Shown piece after piece: positions 11,851-24,117 of a stretch of DNA of 64,000 nt. This stretch comes from Rhipicephalus microplus (lineage: Eukaryota > Arthropoda > Arachnida > Ixodida > Ixodidae). How positions within the stretch are numbered: position 1 is the stretch's first letter; each line of letters begins with the position of its first letter. Below the pieces are notes generated by a model that saw nothing but the letters and a program-made list of their open reading frames with translations, did no database searches and was not told the origin of the DNA. Location: contig NC_134710.1 of the NCBI RefSeq assembly GCF_043290135.1, forward strand, positions 135,554,155 through 135,618,154, written 5' to 3'. A program made the translations under genes and the position numbers.

Positions 11851-12402
11851 ATGGTTGACATCTTAGGGCATTTTCTTAATTGCAGTAATTGAATCTGTTA
11901 ATTTGCTAATGAAATCATGAATAAGTGAACCAAACTTTTTCTGCTTTCTATGTTCTGTGCACAACAGGTAATATATGCACACAGATTTACTCAAAAGGAT
12001 CTCATGCCTTTCTTTGCTGTTCTGCAAAATCCCTGTCATCCCAGGGCCACTGTGGTCATATGTGCTTCAAAAATAACTGGTTGGGCAGACGAATTGGATT
12101 TTGTGCAACCAGTCATGATGAGCTCGTAAATGAAATAAACTCATGTACACACAGGCAAACATGTTCAGCACTTAATGACTGTTATCATTTGTTGTTGTAA
12201 TGCTGAATGACAAATGGCAGCACATAGAATTAATTGTTGATGGCTCTAGAAGGATGGTTACTTTAGTTGGCCCTTCTTTATTTAAAGCTGCTTCGGGATG
12301 CTTATTTAAATGTGCAAGGTTCATTGTCTGTAGCCCCTTTATGCAGTTTATGCTGTGCATTTGCAAGATATGCTGCATCTTCTCACATTTTTTTCTATAT
12401 AG

Positions 12403-12570
12403 GGATTTGTGCTAGCTGTCACACTGATACGAGAGTTTATCGATGACTGCCGAAGATATGCACGAGACAGAGAAGTCAACTCTCAAAAGTTTCAGAAATT
12501 ATCAGTGAACGGAGTCAGTGCCATCCCCAGCTCAGACATTCGTGTCTCTGACCTAATCATAATAGAAAAG
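12403..12570 (+). CDS. ATP9B: ATP9B-like exon 4 (TM2 and actuator start)
   Basis: Fifty-six codons between TATATAG and GTAAAT. It begins GFVLAVTLIREFIDDCRRYARD (second membrane helix running into the cytosol). It then carries REVNSQKFQKLS and the actuator-domain strand DIRVSDLIIIEK, typical of P4-ATPases. Phase 0 at both ends. Confidence 0.95.
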
Positions 12571-13494
12571 GTAAATATATTTTTTGCGTTGCATTACATC
12601 CCACGAGGAATGCATTGTTGAATTCGCTTTGCTATATTTTTATGTGTGTGTGTATGATTGCTTGATCTTTGAAGTAATTTAATTTCACTTCAACATATTA
12701 AACAAAGAGTTGGGAAAGGCAGGTGTGTATGTGTGCGTGGTTGTGTGTGTAACCACACACGCACTCACTCTCTCTGACGCTGACTTAGCAGTTGTATCTA
12801 ATTTATGATATTGAGTGAGACCTAATATAAAAAAATGTGCAACTGCAACTTTATATGAAGAAGTAGGCGAGAGCTGGGCTGCTGCCATTTGGCATTAATT
12901 GTGGTAGGATCCACTAATGAGTAGACCAAAATTGCTTGCTTTTTAAAAATGAGGAGAGCAAACTGTCTAAAAACTGATCCATTGAGTGAGCAAAACCTGT
13001 CCCCTCAAGGGTGTATGGTATACTAAATCAGGCGAAAGCCCAGTTTTTTTTATTTTGGTTTTAAAAAATAATACACACTCTAAGAAGCAAAATCATTCAG
13101 TGGCGAGTGCACAGGTGTGCCCTAAGCCATTTAAGAATGACTCCAAAAACTGTGCCTTTTGACAAATACAAGGGCTTAATTACATGCTGTTTGATATCGT
13201 AATGTTGCATATATTTATTTTTTAAATAACAATAGATATTTCTATTTTGTTGTTTTCATAAATTGGGGCTGTAAATTTTTGTACTGTAGGTGCTTTTTTA
13301 GCATAGTCATTGATTTTTGCTTTGAACACTTTCTACAATAGTTTTTAAACTTACAATTGCCTCTTTCTTAACATCATTTTTTTTAATATTTAGACTTGTG
13401 ATCTTTTTTTTTATGAAACAATCCAACCAACAAATATGCTCGAATTTCTTGCAATAATGCCTGAATTTCTTTCAAAGAGCTTTATTTAAGCTTT

Positions 13495-13690
13495 TGAATG
13501 AATGAATGAATAAACTTTATTTAAAGTCCGGCAGTTTTCACACGGCGAGTTGGGGAAGAAAAGATTAACCCCTGTCCCTTCCCACGCTCCATCGATTATG
13601 ATGGCAGTGCCTCAGGTCACCGCTTGAAGTCCTTGGCCTCGGGCGGCATCTTCAGCTTGCTGGACAGCCCAAAGCTGGTCGGCCAGCTTG
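13495..13690 (-). mobile_element. LINE 3'-end fragment, reverse orientation
   Basis: It begins TGAATGAATGAATGAATAAA followed by CTTTATTTAAAGTCC, read on the minus strand as a 3' end with a (TTCA)n tail. The adjoining GC-rich part (to about 13690) has a base composition unlike the surrounding AT-rich intron. Likely a 5'-truncated non-LTR retrotransposon copy; the family is not identified. Confidence 0.45.
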
Positions 13691-13863
13691 TCGTTGATTA
13701 GAAATTTTTTTTATAATTCAGTAGAAAAAGAATAATTGAAAGTCTTTCTGATGTTATTTAATAAGTGAGGGCAATATTAATAACAGGGAAGCTTTTTGAG
13801 CTAGTCGTATTTTGTGTAGCTTATCATGAACCAAGATGGTGCCACGGCCTATCACTATCGTCA

Positions 13864-14011
13864 TCATAAATGAGTATGTGTCACTGAAATTGAGTAAATC
13901 CCACTACTCGCAGATAATCCACTAAAAATGAAAACTGTCATAAATGAGTATGTGCCATATAAATTGGGTAAATCTCATCACTTTCAACTGGTCTATTAAA
14001 AATAAAGAAAG
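13864..14011. repeat. 74-bp tandem duplication
   Basis: Two diverged copies, starting at 13864 and 13938, share TCATAAATGAGTATGTG, AAATTGRGTAAATC and TAAAAATRAA at equal spacing. Confidence 0.7.
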
Positions 14012-15534
14012 CAATAGTTAGATAACGAATGGCTACAAAGCAAGCGGCTGCATGAAGACCCTCCCCCGAAGCAATAGAAGACCTACACAAACGACGACGT
14101 CCCCATAGATCTATGAGAGGTGCAAACGCTTAATTTTAGCACGAGGTTCAGTCACTGGTGTTCAGACATCCGTGTTCTGTCTGCGACTGTCTGTGGTCTA
14201 ACTCGAACCTCCCTGAATGGAGAATCAGCGTGAAAACAGCATAGCATCACCTAGCTAAAGCGTATAGCAATGACCTAGAAGCAACCTAAAAACAGCCAGT
14301 GTTCGGTATTGTCCAGTTTCAATTTTTCAAGGCTTTAGTGACTTAGTTCAAGCTTCACCAGTTTCTTTTCTTATGGAGAAATGTAGGAACCCAGTCTTTT
14401 TTGGTAGGGATAAAACCAGTATCATGTGGCATTAGCGTGGAAAATTTCATGGTCAGGCTGTTTTTTGTTTCTGAAAAAAAAAAAAAAAAGAGGGGAGGGG
14501 GTACCTTCAATCTTACATTCCAGCCTAAAAATTTGTTCTCAAACAAAAAAGAAAAAGGTTGATGAAAAAGAAATTATACCATAAGAATGCCAGAGGCATT
14601 CTTAAACAACAGGCAAAAGTTTACACTGAAATATGAAACAGATGAGATGTAAAGCTAAAACAAAGATTACCCATTTGCTCTATCATACTTTAAAGAAAAG
14701 AACAGTTTCAGATCATTCAATACATCTTGATTTTATTATAGTTGGTCATTTCCACTTGAAAAAAAATGTACCGTGATTTGTGAACCAAAATTGAATTGGT
14801 TCAGCAAGGTAAATTATGTCCTTTGCCTTATAATAATGTACTACACAGTATGTGGTGCATGTACTGTTATGAAAAATCCAAAAACAAACAAGCCAGGTTT
14901 ATTTAAAACTCAATCTTTCTTTCTTTTTTCTGTCAGTCCACATGATATCAGCATGATTTCGGCAAAGCTCATTTAATTTGAAATATAAAGAATCTTTAAT
15001 AATTGTTTAATTAATGGTCTGAGTAGTATGTTCTTGAGTTCTCACTCGTGGTACCCTGTTATCTTTTTATTTGCTGTTCAAGTTTAATTTTTCCGACATG
15101 TTTTGACGGGAACTCGTAAAAGTAGATCCTTGGCACATGGGATACAACAATCAACGTTCTTGCATAAATATCAATGAAGGTGAATGCTATATGTCAGGAG
15201 CATTGCCAGTGTGTTCAGTATGTGGCATGGAATCTTGGTGAATCCACCATTTTGCTTCTACATTTGTGCATTTCCTTTTATTGTTGTCAATACTCTGCAC
15301 AAAAAGTAGAAACGTATAGGTGCATTTGAATAGCGAAATTTTCATTTCCAATTTGACCATTCAAGAAATATATAATGATTTGATATGCACCAATCATCCC
15401 TAGATCATATACTACCTATATTATGCTATTACCGTCTTTCATCTATTGGGTGAGAGGCAGGGTAAACAGAGTTCTTCAGTGTATCTTCACCTCTTGATTT
15501 GTTTGAGCTGACTTGATTTGTTGCTGATTAACAG

Positions 15535-15681
15535 AACCAAAGAGTGCCTGCAGACATGGTGTTGTTACGAACAACGGAAAAAAGTGGCTCTTGTTTCATA
15601 CGAACTGACCAACTTGATGGAGAAACGGATTGGAAGCTGAGAGTTGCCGTTGACACAACACAGCGCCTGCCAAGCATGGAG
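15535..15681 (+). CDS. ATP9B: ATP9B-like exon 5 (actuator domain, DGET)
   Basis: Forty-nine codons starting [20 protein letters not shown]. It contains [12 protein letters not shown]; the DGET motif at 15616-15627 is the P4 counterpart of the TGES dephosphorylation loop. Acceptor TTAACAG, donor GTAGGT. Confidence 0.96.
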
Positions 15682-15780
15682 GTAGGTAGCTGTGCAGAGG
15701 CTTGCATTTTTTATTTACTGTTTTACTGTTACACTCGACTGACTGCCTGTGTTTTGTTTACCATCTTATAAATGCTGCAG

Positions 15781-15861
15781 GAATTGCTGGAGATCGATGC
15801 TTGTGTTTATGCCGAAGAACCAAAGAAGGATATTCACTCATTCATAGGAAAGTTCACAAGG
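15781..15861 (+). CDS. ATP9B: ATP9B-like exon 6 (actuator domain)
   Basis: Twenty-seven codons between GCTGCAG and GTATGG. The product ELLEIDACVYAEEPKKDIH and FIGKFTR matches the conserved YVYAEEP.DIH.F.G.FTR block of ATP9 proteins. Separated from exon 5 by a 99-bp intron. Confidence 0.95.
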
Positions 15862-16110
15862 GTATGGAACCGCTGGTCTTAAAATTTAGAGAAAAAAAAA
15901 CAATAAAATGAAGGTAGATTCTTGAGATTGCATAGCAAAGCAAACTCTGCTTTCAGGATTAGTATTGTGTAGCTTCACAGCTGAGCTGGCATAGCTTTTG
16001 TGGTTTTCTTCTTTTCTATAACTTTCAGTGGCTGTTTTATTACGTTTCTTGCTTTTTTGGTATTCATTAATATTCAAAGAGTATATGTTTTGTTTTCTTG
16101 TTTCCTCTAG

Positions 16111-16260
16111 CATGATGGTGATGGGGCTGAAGATGCCTTGAATATTGAAAACACGTTATGGGCCAACACAGTCGTTGCATCTGGGACTGCCATTGGCATT
16201 GTAATTTACACTGGTCGTGAAACAAGGAGTGTGATGAACAACTCCGAAGCAAGAAGCAAG
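16111..16260 (+). CDS. ATP9B: ATP9B-like exon 7 (end of actuator domain)
   Basis: Fifty codons after TTCCTCTAG. It contains [20 protein letters not shown] and [18 protein letters not shown], the conserved end of the actuator domain leading to TM3. The donor, GTTATA, is weaker than the others in the gene, but the next exon continues the family alignment directly. Confidence 0.95.
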
Positions 16261-16789
16261 GTTATACATTTTTAAAATATGTGTTTTCTGGTTTATGTTG
16301 TGCTCGGGGAACAAAACACTGCGTCAGAATGTTACATACAACAGCTGCTATCCACAATTGCTTGAGATAATGACATCATGTCTATACAAATCTGGCTACT
16401 AAAGGTGATGTGTGCTGTGATGGATGTGCATTTCTTAGGCTTAAACTGACTCGTTTCATTCCATGAGCACTGCAAATCGTACTCTCATATCGCAATCATT
16501 TTCTTCCTAATGCTTTCGATATTCAAGGCTTTGTTGACTGACCTTTCATTGGTTTTTAATTTCTCAATTAGTCAGTGAAGTTTGTGATTGATTGCAATGC
16601 TGTTTATTTGAGGCAAACTATTGCCCGGTGATTTAGGTGCTCTTTACTGGCACAAAAATAACAGTGCTTGAGGTTTTCTCTGTAATATAAGGAAAATATT
16701 TTCAAAATAGTGAACATATATCAATACATCTGCAACTGAAACTCAAGGCACGTTATTATGATTACCATTAGTTTTGGAGTGGTAAGGAG

Positions 16790-17435
16790 CACTGGCGTAG
16801 CCTCAAAGGTGTTAAATCCCCCCCCCCCCCCTCTTTTCCTGTAAATTTTGAAGCGGTAAGCTGGTAGGTTGGTGGTAGTTTCTTGGCTCATGTCAATCAG
16901 TTGGTGTGCATGGGGGTGCAATTTGTAGCGAGTGTGAGCCAAGAAACCACATCGAATTTATTGGCCTACCGTTGTAACAGAGCGAACGAGCCACGGCTGC
17001 AGCCGATTACGTAAAATTCAACCGCGGCGGAGAGCAGCACGATTGTGGTACATGAATGCGCAAGTCATGCGGTATTTTGTGGTTTGAGGGCTTTCCTTGC
17101 AGCCTGAAAAAATGGTAAACGTGAGAGCTTTTTAATCACAAGTATTGAAATGGGAGCTTCTAAAAACGCTCTTGAACTTTGCAAATTCCATTTTTCTGCC
17201 TAAAGGCAATATTTAGCAATTTATTTAGATTATTCAAATTAAAAATAAGTAATTACAAAAATTTCTCTGTGGCACACAAGGTGGCTGTCAGCAATGTGCT
17301 ACTAATTTCACTCGCCTGCCTCTAATATTGCATATTTTCGTCTTTTGCACAAGTTAGCTGGGACATCCAGTCACACCTAGCTTGTGCTGCACAACTCCGC
17401 CCTCTCCAAATAAAACATTTCTGGCTGCGCCACTG
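16790..17435. mobile_element. hAT-type non-autonomous element (CAGTGGCGTAGCC ends)
   Basis: The left end CACTGGCGTAGCC and the complement of the right end, CAGTGGCGCAGCC, form terminal inverted repeats. They are flanked by GTAAGGAG (16782-16789) and GTAAGGAC (17436-17443), an 8-bp target duplication with one mismatch as expected for hAT elements. Length is 646 bp; no transposase. A C-run sits at about 16819-16831. Confidence 0.75.
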
Positions 17436-17829
17436 GTAAGGACTGTGCACATAATATATGTTTCGTTGGTTGAGTGTACTGGAACTAAATTATCAGTCCA
17501 TATTTTACAGAATTTCTTTAGTGTATATGGGAGTAACTAAGTAAAAAGAAGTATATGAGACAGAACAAACGGGCACAGCTTTCATGCATGCATGTCATAA
17601 TATAGACAAAGGCCATAAACCACAATGAAATTGTACTGGCACTACATCTGCTTTCTGGTTGACAAAATTAGCAGTATTATTTAATGATGAAGAAAGAAGT
17701 ATAGGAGAATCTTCGGTGAACAAAAAAATCTGTGAAATGGAATCGACCTAAATGGAACAAGGGCGTCTAACAAGATTGTTTTCGTTCTTACATTCTGCAC
17801 CCCTTGGTCATCTCTCAGTAAATGGAACT

Positions 17830-17896
17830 CCCGTTAAGTGAAACATAATATACTGGTCCCTTTAGGATCTGTTTAATGAGAGTCTACTGTATATTG
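17830..17896. mobile_element. Possible pogo/Tigger-like right end
   Basis: The reverse complement reads TATACAGTAGACTCTCATTA, followed by AAACRG and CACTTAACGGGA. This resembles the CAGTAGA(A/C)YCTC ends of Tc1/mariner-pogo (Tigger) elements next to a TA. The left end could not be placed with confidence. Confidence 0.35.
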
Positions 17897-17937
17897 AACT
17901 TTATATTGCCTAGGATTTATTATTGTCTGCTATTTAG

Positions 17938-20900
17938 TAGAAAGCAAAAAAAAAGCAACGGCATAAACTGATATACAAGAAGCCAATCAATGAGCTAGCA
18001 GTGAAAGGGAAAGTACAGAATAGATTCAATGTTCTAAACGAGGTAACCGATGTTAGCATTGACACAATGAACGATAATCTTACTACTATTATAAAAGGGT
18101 GTGCAATGCAATGGAAGTCGGAGGTACAGTTACTAGACAGGACACTGGCAAACTATCTCGGGAAACGAAAAATCGTATTGAGAGACAGCAAACCATGCAA
18201 GCCTCAAATTCAACTGGCAAAATAGAGCTAGTGGAGCTTTCAAAGTTAATCAATAGGCGTAAGGTAGCCGACATCAGAAGTTATAACATGGAGTGAATCA
18301 AGCAGGCTGTAAAAAGCGGTATAAGCCTAAAAGCTGCGAAAGCAAACTTGTGCATTGGCGAAAATCAAATAGATGCATTAACTCTTTCGTTACCTTGCAA
18401 AAATGGTTATTTTGCATATGTCTCTAGAAGATGGTTTTTGCCATTTTTGTGAAGTACTCCAGCACGCATTGCAGCATACCAAATTTTGCACAGTGAAATG
18501 CTCTTTCCAAAAAATATATGTTGTACAGCAACTAAAATATTTTGGAGTGAATAAAAATGTGAATGTGTAATTTTTGGTTACTAGCTGGTAAACATAGCAA
18601 GAAAAAACACTATATGCACAAAAATATTCAAAACGAAAAAATTTCAGATTATACATTTTGAGGAAAAATGACTCGGGAACAATATAAAAGTAATAAATGT
18701 AGTACAAAAAGTTTCTATTCACATAGACGAAGAAAATCGGAACCGAGGTGCTGCTTCATTGCTCTAGTCATGCAGTGAAACATTGCCTGGTTTTTCATGA
18801 GACACAAGTGAACCTGTACACATTTCTCAGCAAGTTTTTGTTTTCTTGGAATAAGAACCTCCAGGTGTTTCAGCCCCTGATGTGAATAATCTCTCTATAA
18901 ATCAAATGTCTAATGAACTTTGCTATTTCGTCTAGCGTCACCTCTTTCCATGAGCCACTTCACTTTGCTGAGGTTGGCGTTTCTATATGTGTATCCAAAC
19001 ATCTTTCTTTGCATTTTGCACATCGTATTACAAAAATAACTATCGGGCGCAATTCTAAAACGTTCCACGCTGCTCCATAGTGAGACCTGAGGTGCGCTCT
19101 GGTGGCCTTCTTGTCGTGAGGAGAAGCTCTGCAGCTGGTGCCAGCCCATCCCACCCCAGCGAAGTGTAGACCTCGCACGTAACTAGAGTAGCAATAAGAT
19201 TGTGCATTAAGGTCAGCAGTTACGCACTTGTGGCAAAGGAGACAACTTGAGGCCGTGAGCAAAACAAACCCATGAACAGCTGTGGATGTCTCGGGCTGTA
19301 GCTAAACATTGTCTCCATAAAATTTGAAGCTGAGATGCTGTCATCCTCGAACTCAAGCTCGCCCTCACTCAATTCAGGTGAGGATGCAAGGCAGTTTGGA
19401 GTGGCGCATGTATTTTGTAGAGCTGGTGCACACCCACACGCGTGACGACTATGCCATAGGAGCGACTAGTGACACTATATGCCACCCTGTGTCTGATATA
19501 ACGACACAAGCAAAAGCAAAGCTGCTGGAAACTGGCTGAGATGGCCATGTCAACACTTTAAACATGCTGTGTACCATCGGAAATATTTTTCGCGAAATAA
19601 ATTTTCTCTCGCTCCTAGCAACAACAGTCTACTGAATAGCTGGCGTGAATTTCTGGCAAATATTATCGCTAAAGGCTATTCAATTGTGAAGCTGACACTT
19701 TCATTTGATATTTGGCTTGCAAAGGTACCTTTTATAACAAAACTTCGATGTTATTTGGGAATAATCACGAGGGGCACGTGCTTTTGTCAAGTTCGCCATT
19801 CTAGTGCAGTTTTCCAACAATACACGCAACAAAAAAAAAAATTTAGGAAAAATCACTATGTTGCCCATACAGGCAAATTAAATTTCTTCTGGAAGTTGAG
19901 TGGCTGGACTAACTACTAGAAAGTGCTGCGTGCACGAGAAACAAATTTAACATGCTAAAAATGACGATCCAAAGCATCGATCACCGGTGATCGATTTGAA
20001 TAGACGTGCTAACGAAAGAGTCAAGGAGACAAGGAAGGCGATGTCATAAACAATATGGATAGGATAGTTGAGGTGGTGGAGAAATTCTACAGAGAGCTGT
20101 ACAGAAGCCTAAAGAACCTGGATGATACCGGAAGAAGAAATAATAGCCCAGATGAACATCCTACCAATAACGACTGGGGTAGTAAGAAAAGACCTAGAAG
20201 GAATGCAAAGAGGCAAAGCCACTAGATAGAATAAGGTAAATATGGACCTGCTTAAAAGTGGTGGAGAAATTGTGTTAGAAAAACTGGCCACCTTATATAC
20301 AAAGTGCCTCTCATGGGAAGGGTGCCAGTATCTTGGAAGGACGCCAACATCGTCTTAATTCATAAAAAAAGGTGATGCCAAGGACTCCAAATATTACAGG
20401 CCTATCAGGTTACTGTCCACTCTCTTCAAACTGTTTAAATAATAGCTAAAAAAATTAAGGCGTCATTAGAGTTCAATCAACCAAGGACCAAGTAGAATTT
20501 TGCACAATTGACCATATTCATACTGTCAATGAGGTGATAGAGAAATGCACAGAATACAACTAACCCCTATACATAGCCTTCATAGATTACGAGAAGGCAT
20601 TTGACTCAGTTGAGAAATTAGCAGTACATTAGAGATTTGCAGCATTGATGAACCCTACATAAACATACTGGAAGAAATCTAGAGTGGATCCACAGCTACC
20701 ATAGCTCTCTATAAAGAAAGCAACTGAATTCCAATAAAGAACGGTGTAAGCAGGGAGACACGATCCCTCCAATTCTATTCACCACGTGTTTACAGGAGGT
20801 TTTCAGGGCCATAGATTAGGAAGTGTTAGGGATAAGAGTTAATGGAGAGTTTCTTAGTAACCTGTGATTTCCTAATGACATTGCCTTGATGAGTAACTTG

Positions 20901-21645
20901 GGGGATGAATTACAGTTGATGATTACTAAACTGTACACGGAAAGCAAAAGAGTAGGTCTGAAAATAATATGCACAAAACAAAAAAAATGTGCAACACTCT
21001 CGGCAGAAAACAGCGCTTTGCGATAGATGAAGGGACGCTGGAAGTTTTAAAGGATTATGTCTACTTAGGACAGGTAGTAACTGCGAAGCCAAACCGTGGG
21101 AGTGAAGTAAATGGAAGAATAATAATAGGGGGAGCATATTTGGCAAGCATTCTCAAATTAAGACGGGTAGATTGCCACTATCTCTCAAGAGGAAAGTATA
21201 TAACAACTGCATCTTGCCAGGAGTACTTACCTACGGAGCAGAAACCTGGAGCCTTACAAAGAGGGTTCAGCTTAAATTCAGGGCTACGCAGCGAGCGATG
21301 GAAAGGAAAATGATTAGTGTAACCTTAAAAGACAAGAAGAGAGCAGAGTGGGTCAGGGAACAAACCGGGGTTGAGGATACCATAGTTGGAATGAAGGAGA
21401 GTAAATGGACATGGGCCGGGCATGTAGCACGTAGGTAGAATAACCACTGGTCTTTAAGGGAACTAACTAGATTTCCAGAGAAGACAAGTGCACTAGAGCG
21501 AGCCAGAAAGTTACGTGGGCCGATGAGATTAAAAAGTTCACAGGTGTAACGTGGCAGCACAAAGCACAAGACTGGGTTGAGTGGCGGATCATGGGAGAGG
21601 CCTTTGGCCTGCAGTAGGCGTAGTCAGACTGATAATGATGATTTA
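17938..21645 (+). mobile_element. Degenerate LINE (endonuclease-RT type), split
   Basis: The coding fragments in order are: a linker region (QNRFNVLNEVTD, then KLSRETKNRI and KVADIRSYNMERIKQAVKSG) at 18001-18377; RT fragments after 20022 with FIDYEKAFDS near 20578 and GDTI.P.LFTTCLQEVFR near 20755; and DYVYLGQVVTAKPNR with LKRKVYNNCILP, YGAETWSLTK at 20969-21438. The 3' end is GGCCTTTGGCCTGCAGTAGG with a short GATGAT-like tail. This layout is widespread in arthropod endonuclease-reverse transcriptase LINEs. Many stops and frameshifts mark it as dead. It is interrupted at 18378-20024. Confidence 0.8.
18382..20020. mobile_element. piggyBac-like non-autonomous element inside the LINE
   Basis: It is bounded by CTCTTTCGTTA on the left and its complement TAACGAAAGAG on the right. 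The left flank is TTAA (18378-18381); the right flank is TCAA (20021-20024), one substitution from TTAA. Removing the segment rejoins the LINE frame (QIDAL then KETRKA). No clear DDE transposase could be read inside; several minus-strand open frames of 70-110 codons lack recognisable motifs. TTAA duplication with CYCTTTCGTTA ends fits piggyBac. Confidence 0.68.
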
Positions 21646-21776
21646 GTAAAACTTGTCAGGAACACGTCTGTGCATAATTGTGTTTCTTCACTATCTGCAT
21701 CTCTTGCTTTTACTTTCTCTAGACATACCAGCTCACCCAAACATGAACAACTTTTTCATTTTCTTTCCATATACTT

Positions 21777-21860
21777 GCTTTGAGGTCACAGGTTCAATTG
21801 CCAATGGGGCACCGTGTGTTAATAAAGTGGAATGCAAGAATGCTCATTTACCTTCCTTTG
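21777..21860 (+). mobile_element. SINE fragment (tRNA-derived)
   Basis: GAGGTCACAGGTTCAATTGCC resembles the B-box side of a tick tRNA-derived SINE. GGGGCACCGTGTG, GAATGCAAGAATGCTCATTT and ACC follow, like the SINE body after the tRNA head. Head and tail are missing or eroded. Confidence 0.4.
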
Positions 21861-22338
21861 AATGAACAGAAATGGTCTTCATATAGGCCAAATCATTCCA
21901 AAGCCTTCTATCGTAGTGTTTCTTGTAACCAGCTGTACTTCTTTAGACATCGAACTCCAAAAGATATAGTTTTTAAACTTTCTTCCTTTCACTGCAGACG
22001 AGGGAATCTTATGGTCGTGAAAAAAATTTTTTTTCATATGGGGTTATTGTGTGCACCATTGTGCAGCACGATAAGGAGTGCTGATTATTTTTAAGAATTC
22101 AGTATGCTAGTGCAAATGTCGCACACAAGGATGTTTCGAGTAGTATACAAGTGCAGCTGTTCCTTCTTTTATTTCTAGCACAGGTGTTTAATGTTGCACA
22201 TTAAGTTAGCTTTGGGAGACGTATATAAGGACACCACCTATGCACAATCTAAAGAAGGCACAGGTACAAGTCTCCAGAGACACCTAAGTAAAAAATTCAA
22301 GAACATTGACAGCCTATGCTTTTCATAAATTTTTGTCA

Positions 22339-23067
22339 TTAAAGGGACACTAAAGTCAAATAATTTACGTCAGAGTGAAAGCTCAATCTATGAAAACATC
22401 TAAAAGGACAATATTATCAACAACAGTGCCCTACTTACCGAGAAATTAAGGTAAATGCACAAGAACACCAGCGCCGCAGTAGGACATCTTCAAAATGATC
22501 ACAATGACATCACATGGATCGCCTACAATTAATCACGAGTAATCGATCTAACTGTACTAAATAAAAAACCTTCTGTACATCAAGAGACGCAATAAAATGG
22601 TGCTTGTTTGTTTCTGTTTGATTCATGAAAAAAACAAAAAAACGCCGGACGTTACTATAAGGAATGTCGCGAGTGGCTCAAAAATTATATTTTCGCATGG
22701 TTCCACGGGGCAGGTGGTGCCATCTAGTGGGGCGCAGTTTAAACAAAAGACGTCTGCTGTCTCGAAGCCAATGATGGAAAATTGATCAATGGCCGTTGTT
22801 GCTGCTGTGGCTCCCGCTGCTTTCGGTCTTCTGCTACCAGCGCAGTAAAGCCAGGCAACATGCACGGCAACAGGGACGTAAGTCGGTCCGGTCGGTCCGC
22901 TTTTTAAAGCGGGTAATTTAAAGTTCGCTAACCCAACGCGGACCGCTAAAATATGATTTTATTTCAAGATAGGCTCTTCCTTGGCACTAAAGTAACACTA
23001 CGAGGTTTTTAGACCACTATTTCAACAATCAACGTCGACCTAATAGTTTCCTTTAGTGTCCCTTTAA
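22339..23067. mobile_element. 729-bp TIR MITE (TTAAAGGGACACTAAAG ends)
   Basis: Perfect 17-bp terminal inverted repeats, TTAAAGGGACACTAAAG at 22339-22355 and its complement at 23051-23067. The interior carries no transposase. The TTAA at each outer end could be the target site itself, which would fit a TTAA-specific superfamily; this is inference. Confidence 0.8.
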
Positions 23068-23734
23068 ACTATTGTTTGGTGATGCAAGTCTAATTTTTAT
23101 ATTTGAATAATTGGTGATTGACAGGTTTGTGCTGGCTGTGTCGAGCATGCGAAAGATGACACTTGGGACACACTGCTCAAACACAAAGAAGAATACACAA
23201 AAAACACTCGCACTTATCCTGTGTACTGAGTGTTTCTTTTGTCAGTCTTTTTGTTTGAGCAACGCATTGCCAGTGTCAACTATGCATAACCAACTCTACC
23301 TACTCTGGCTCGTCATGCAGGCCAGTCACCTGTAGAGAATTGGTGAATAGTCTTTTGCATATAACTGCCAGTGAAAGATTTGTTTCCTGCACAGCTTTTA
23401 AGTAGACCATAAATTCTTCTGAAACAGGTAATCTTGTGGATGGTGAAGCCTTATAAAAGCTCATTTATTCACACAGTGACAGCAAAGACAAAAAGTGTGT
23501 TGTTTTATCTATGGTAGTTGACTGTGGATGTGAATGGTAAGCAGAGTTGCTAAAATGCGTACAAACTTTGACAGCTCCTTGTTATTTTTACTAGCTGCAT
23601 TGAGACCTGAAATTTTCCTATTGGCATTTATAAAAAAATTGTGATGCTGTTATCGTGCATGATGTGCAGTTATCGTTGGTCTGTTGAATCTGCGCTCACA
23701 TTTCGCATACATCGGGCAACATCTTAAATTGCAG

Positions 23735-23824
23735 GTTGGCCTTCTCGATTTGGAAATCAACCAGCTCACCAAAGTTTGTGTGGCTGCTGTTGTAGGTTTG
23801 GCCTTGGTCATGATCCTTGTAAAA
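23735..23824 (+). CDS. ATP9B: ATP9B-like exon 8 (TM3)
   Basis: Thirty codons between ATTGCAG and GTAAGT. VGLLDLEINQLTKVCVAAVV followed by GLALVMILVK forms transmembrane helix 3. It follows a 7.5-kb, TE-filled intron. Confidence 0.94.
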
Positions 23825-24117
23825 GTAAGTAAAAGCGTTTTAGGCATTGGGAAAGCTAATTTCAAGTTGTATGGGGAATGTCAAGTAATATAGCCAAATA
23901 ATAATTTTGGTGGCAGTGATAGATTAACACTTAAAATAGGCAAAAATGTATGAACGACCACTTAAGAGCAATTGAGAAATTAAGGTTAATGTATGGTGTG
24001 ACTTGCAGTTCTAGCGGGATATTCTGGTTTTAGCCTGATGTAGAAATTCCTCAGTATGAGTGTCGCATTGATGCACAACTACTTCTGATAAAGAAGGCCA
24101 GTGCACTGCATTAGGAG

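Larger units (their letters stand above)
8040..12402 (+). other. Intron 3 of the ATP9B-like gene
   Basis: 4.4-kb GTGAGT...TATAG intron. It contains a palindromic E-box (8765-8776), a run of 17 C (about 9057-9073), a TIR MITE (9374-9802) and a decayed tRNA-derived SINE (about 11620-11850). The remainder, including 9803-11619, shows nothing recognisable. Confidence 0.7.
12571..15534 (+). other. Intron 4 of the ATP9B-like gene
   Basis: 3-kb intron. It holds a CA/GT microsatellite with a palindromic core (about 12722-12770), a LINE 3' end on the minus strand (13495-13690), a 74-bp tandem duplication (13864-14011) and an A-run (about 14475-14489). The rest is AT-rich without recognised features. 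Confidence 0.7.
16261..23734 (+). other. Intron 7 of the ATP9B-like gene
   Basis: 7.5-kb intron. In order: hAT-type MITE (16790-17435), a possible pogo/Tigger end (near 17830-17896), a LINE split by a piggyBac-like element (17938-21645), a SINE scrap (21777-21860) and a 729-bp MITE (22339-23067). 23068-23734 shows nothing recognisable. Confidence 0.7.

Noticed and set aside
18910..19262. Minus-strand open frames inside the piggyBac-like element
   Set aside because: Cys-rich but without a recognisable DDE motif or the piggyBac C-terminal Cys pattern; too weak to call a transposase.
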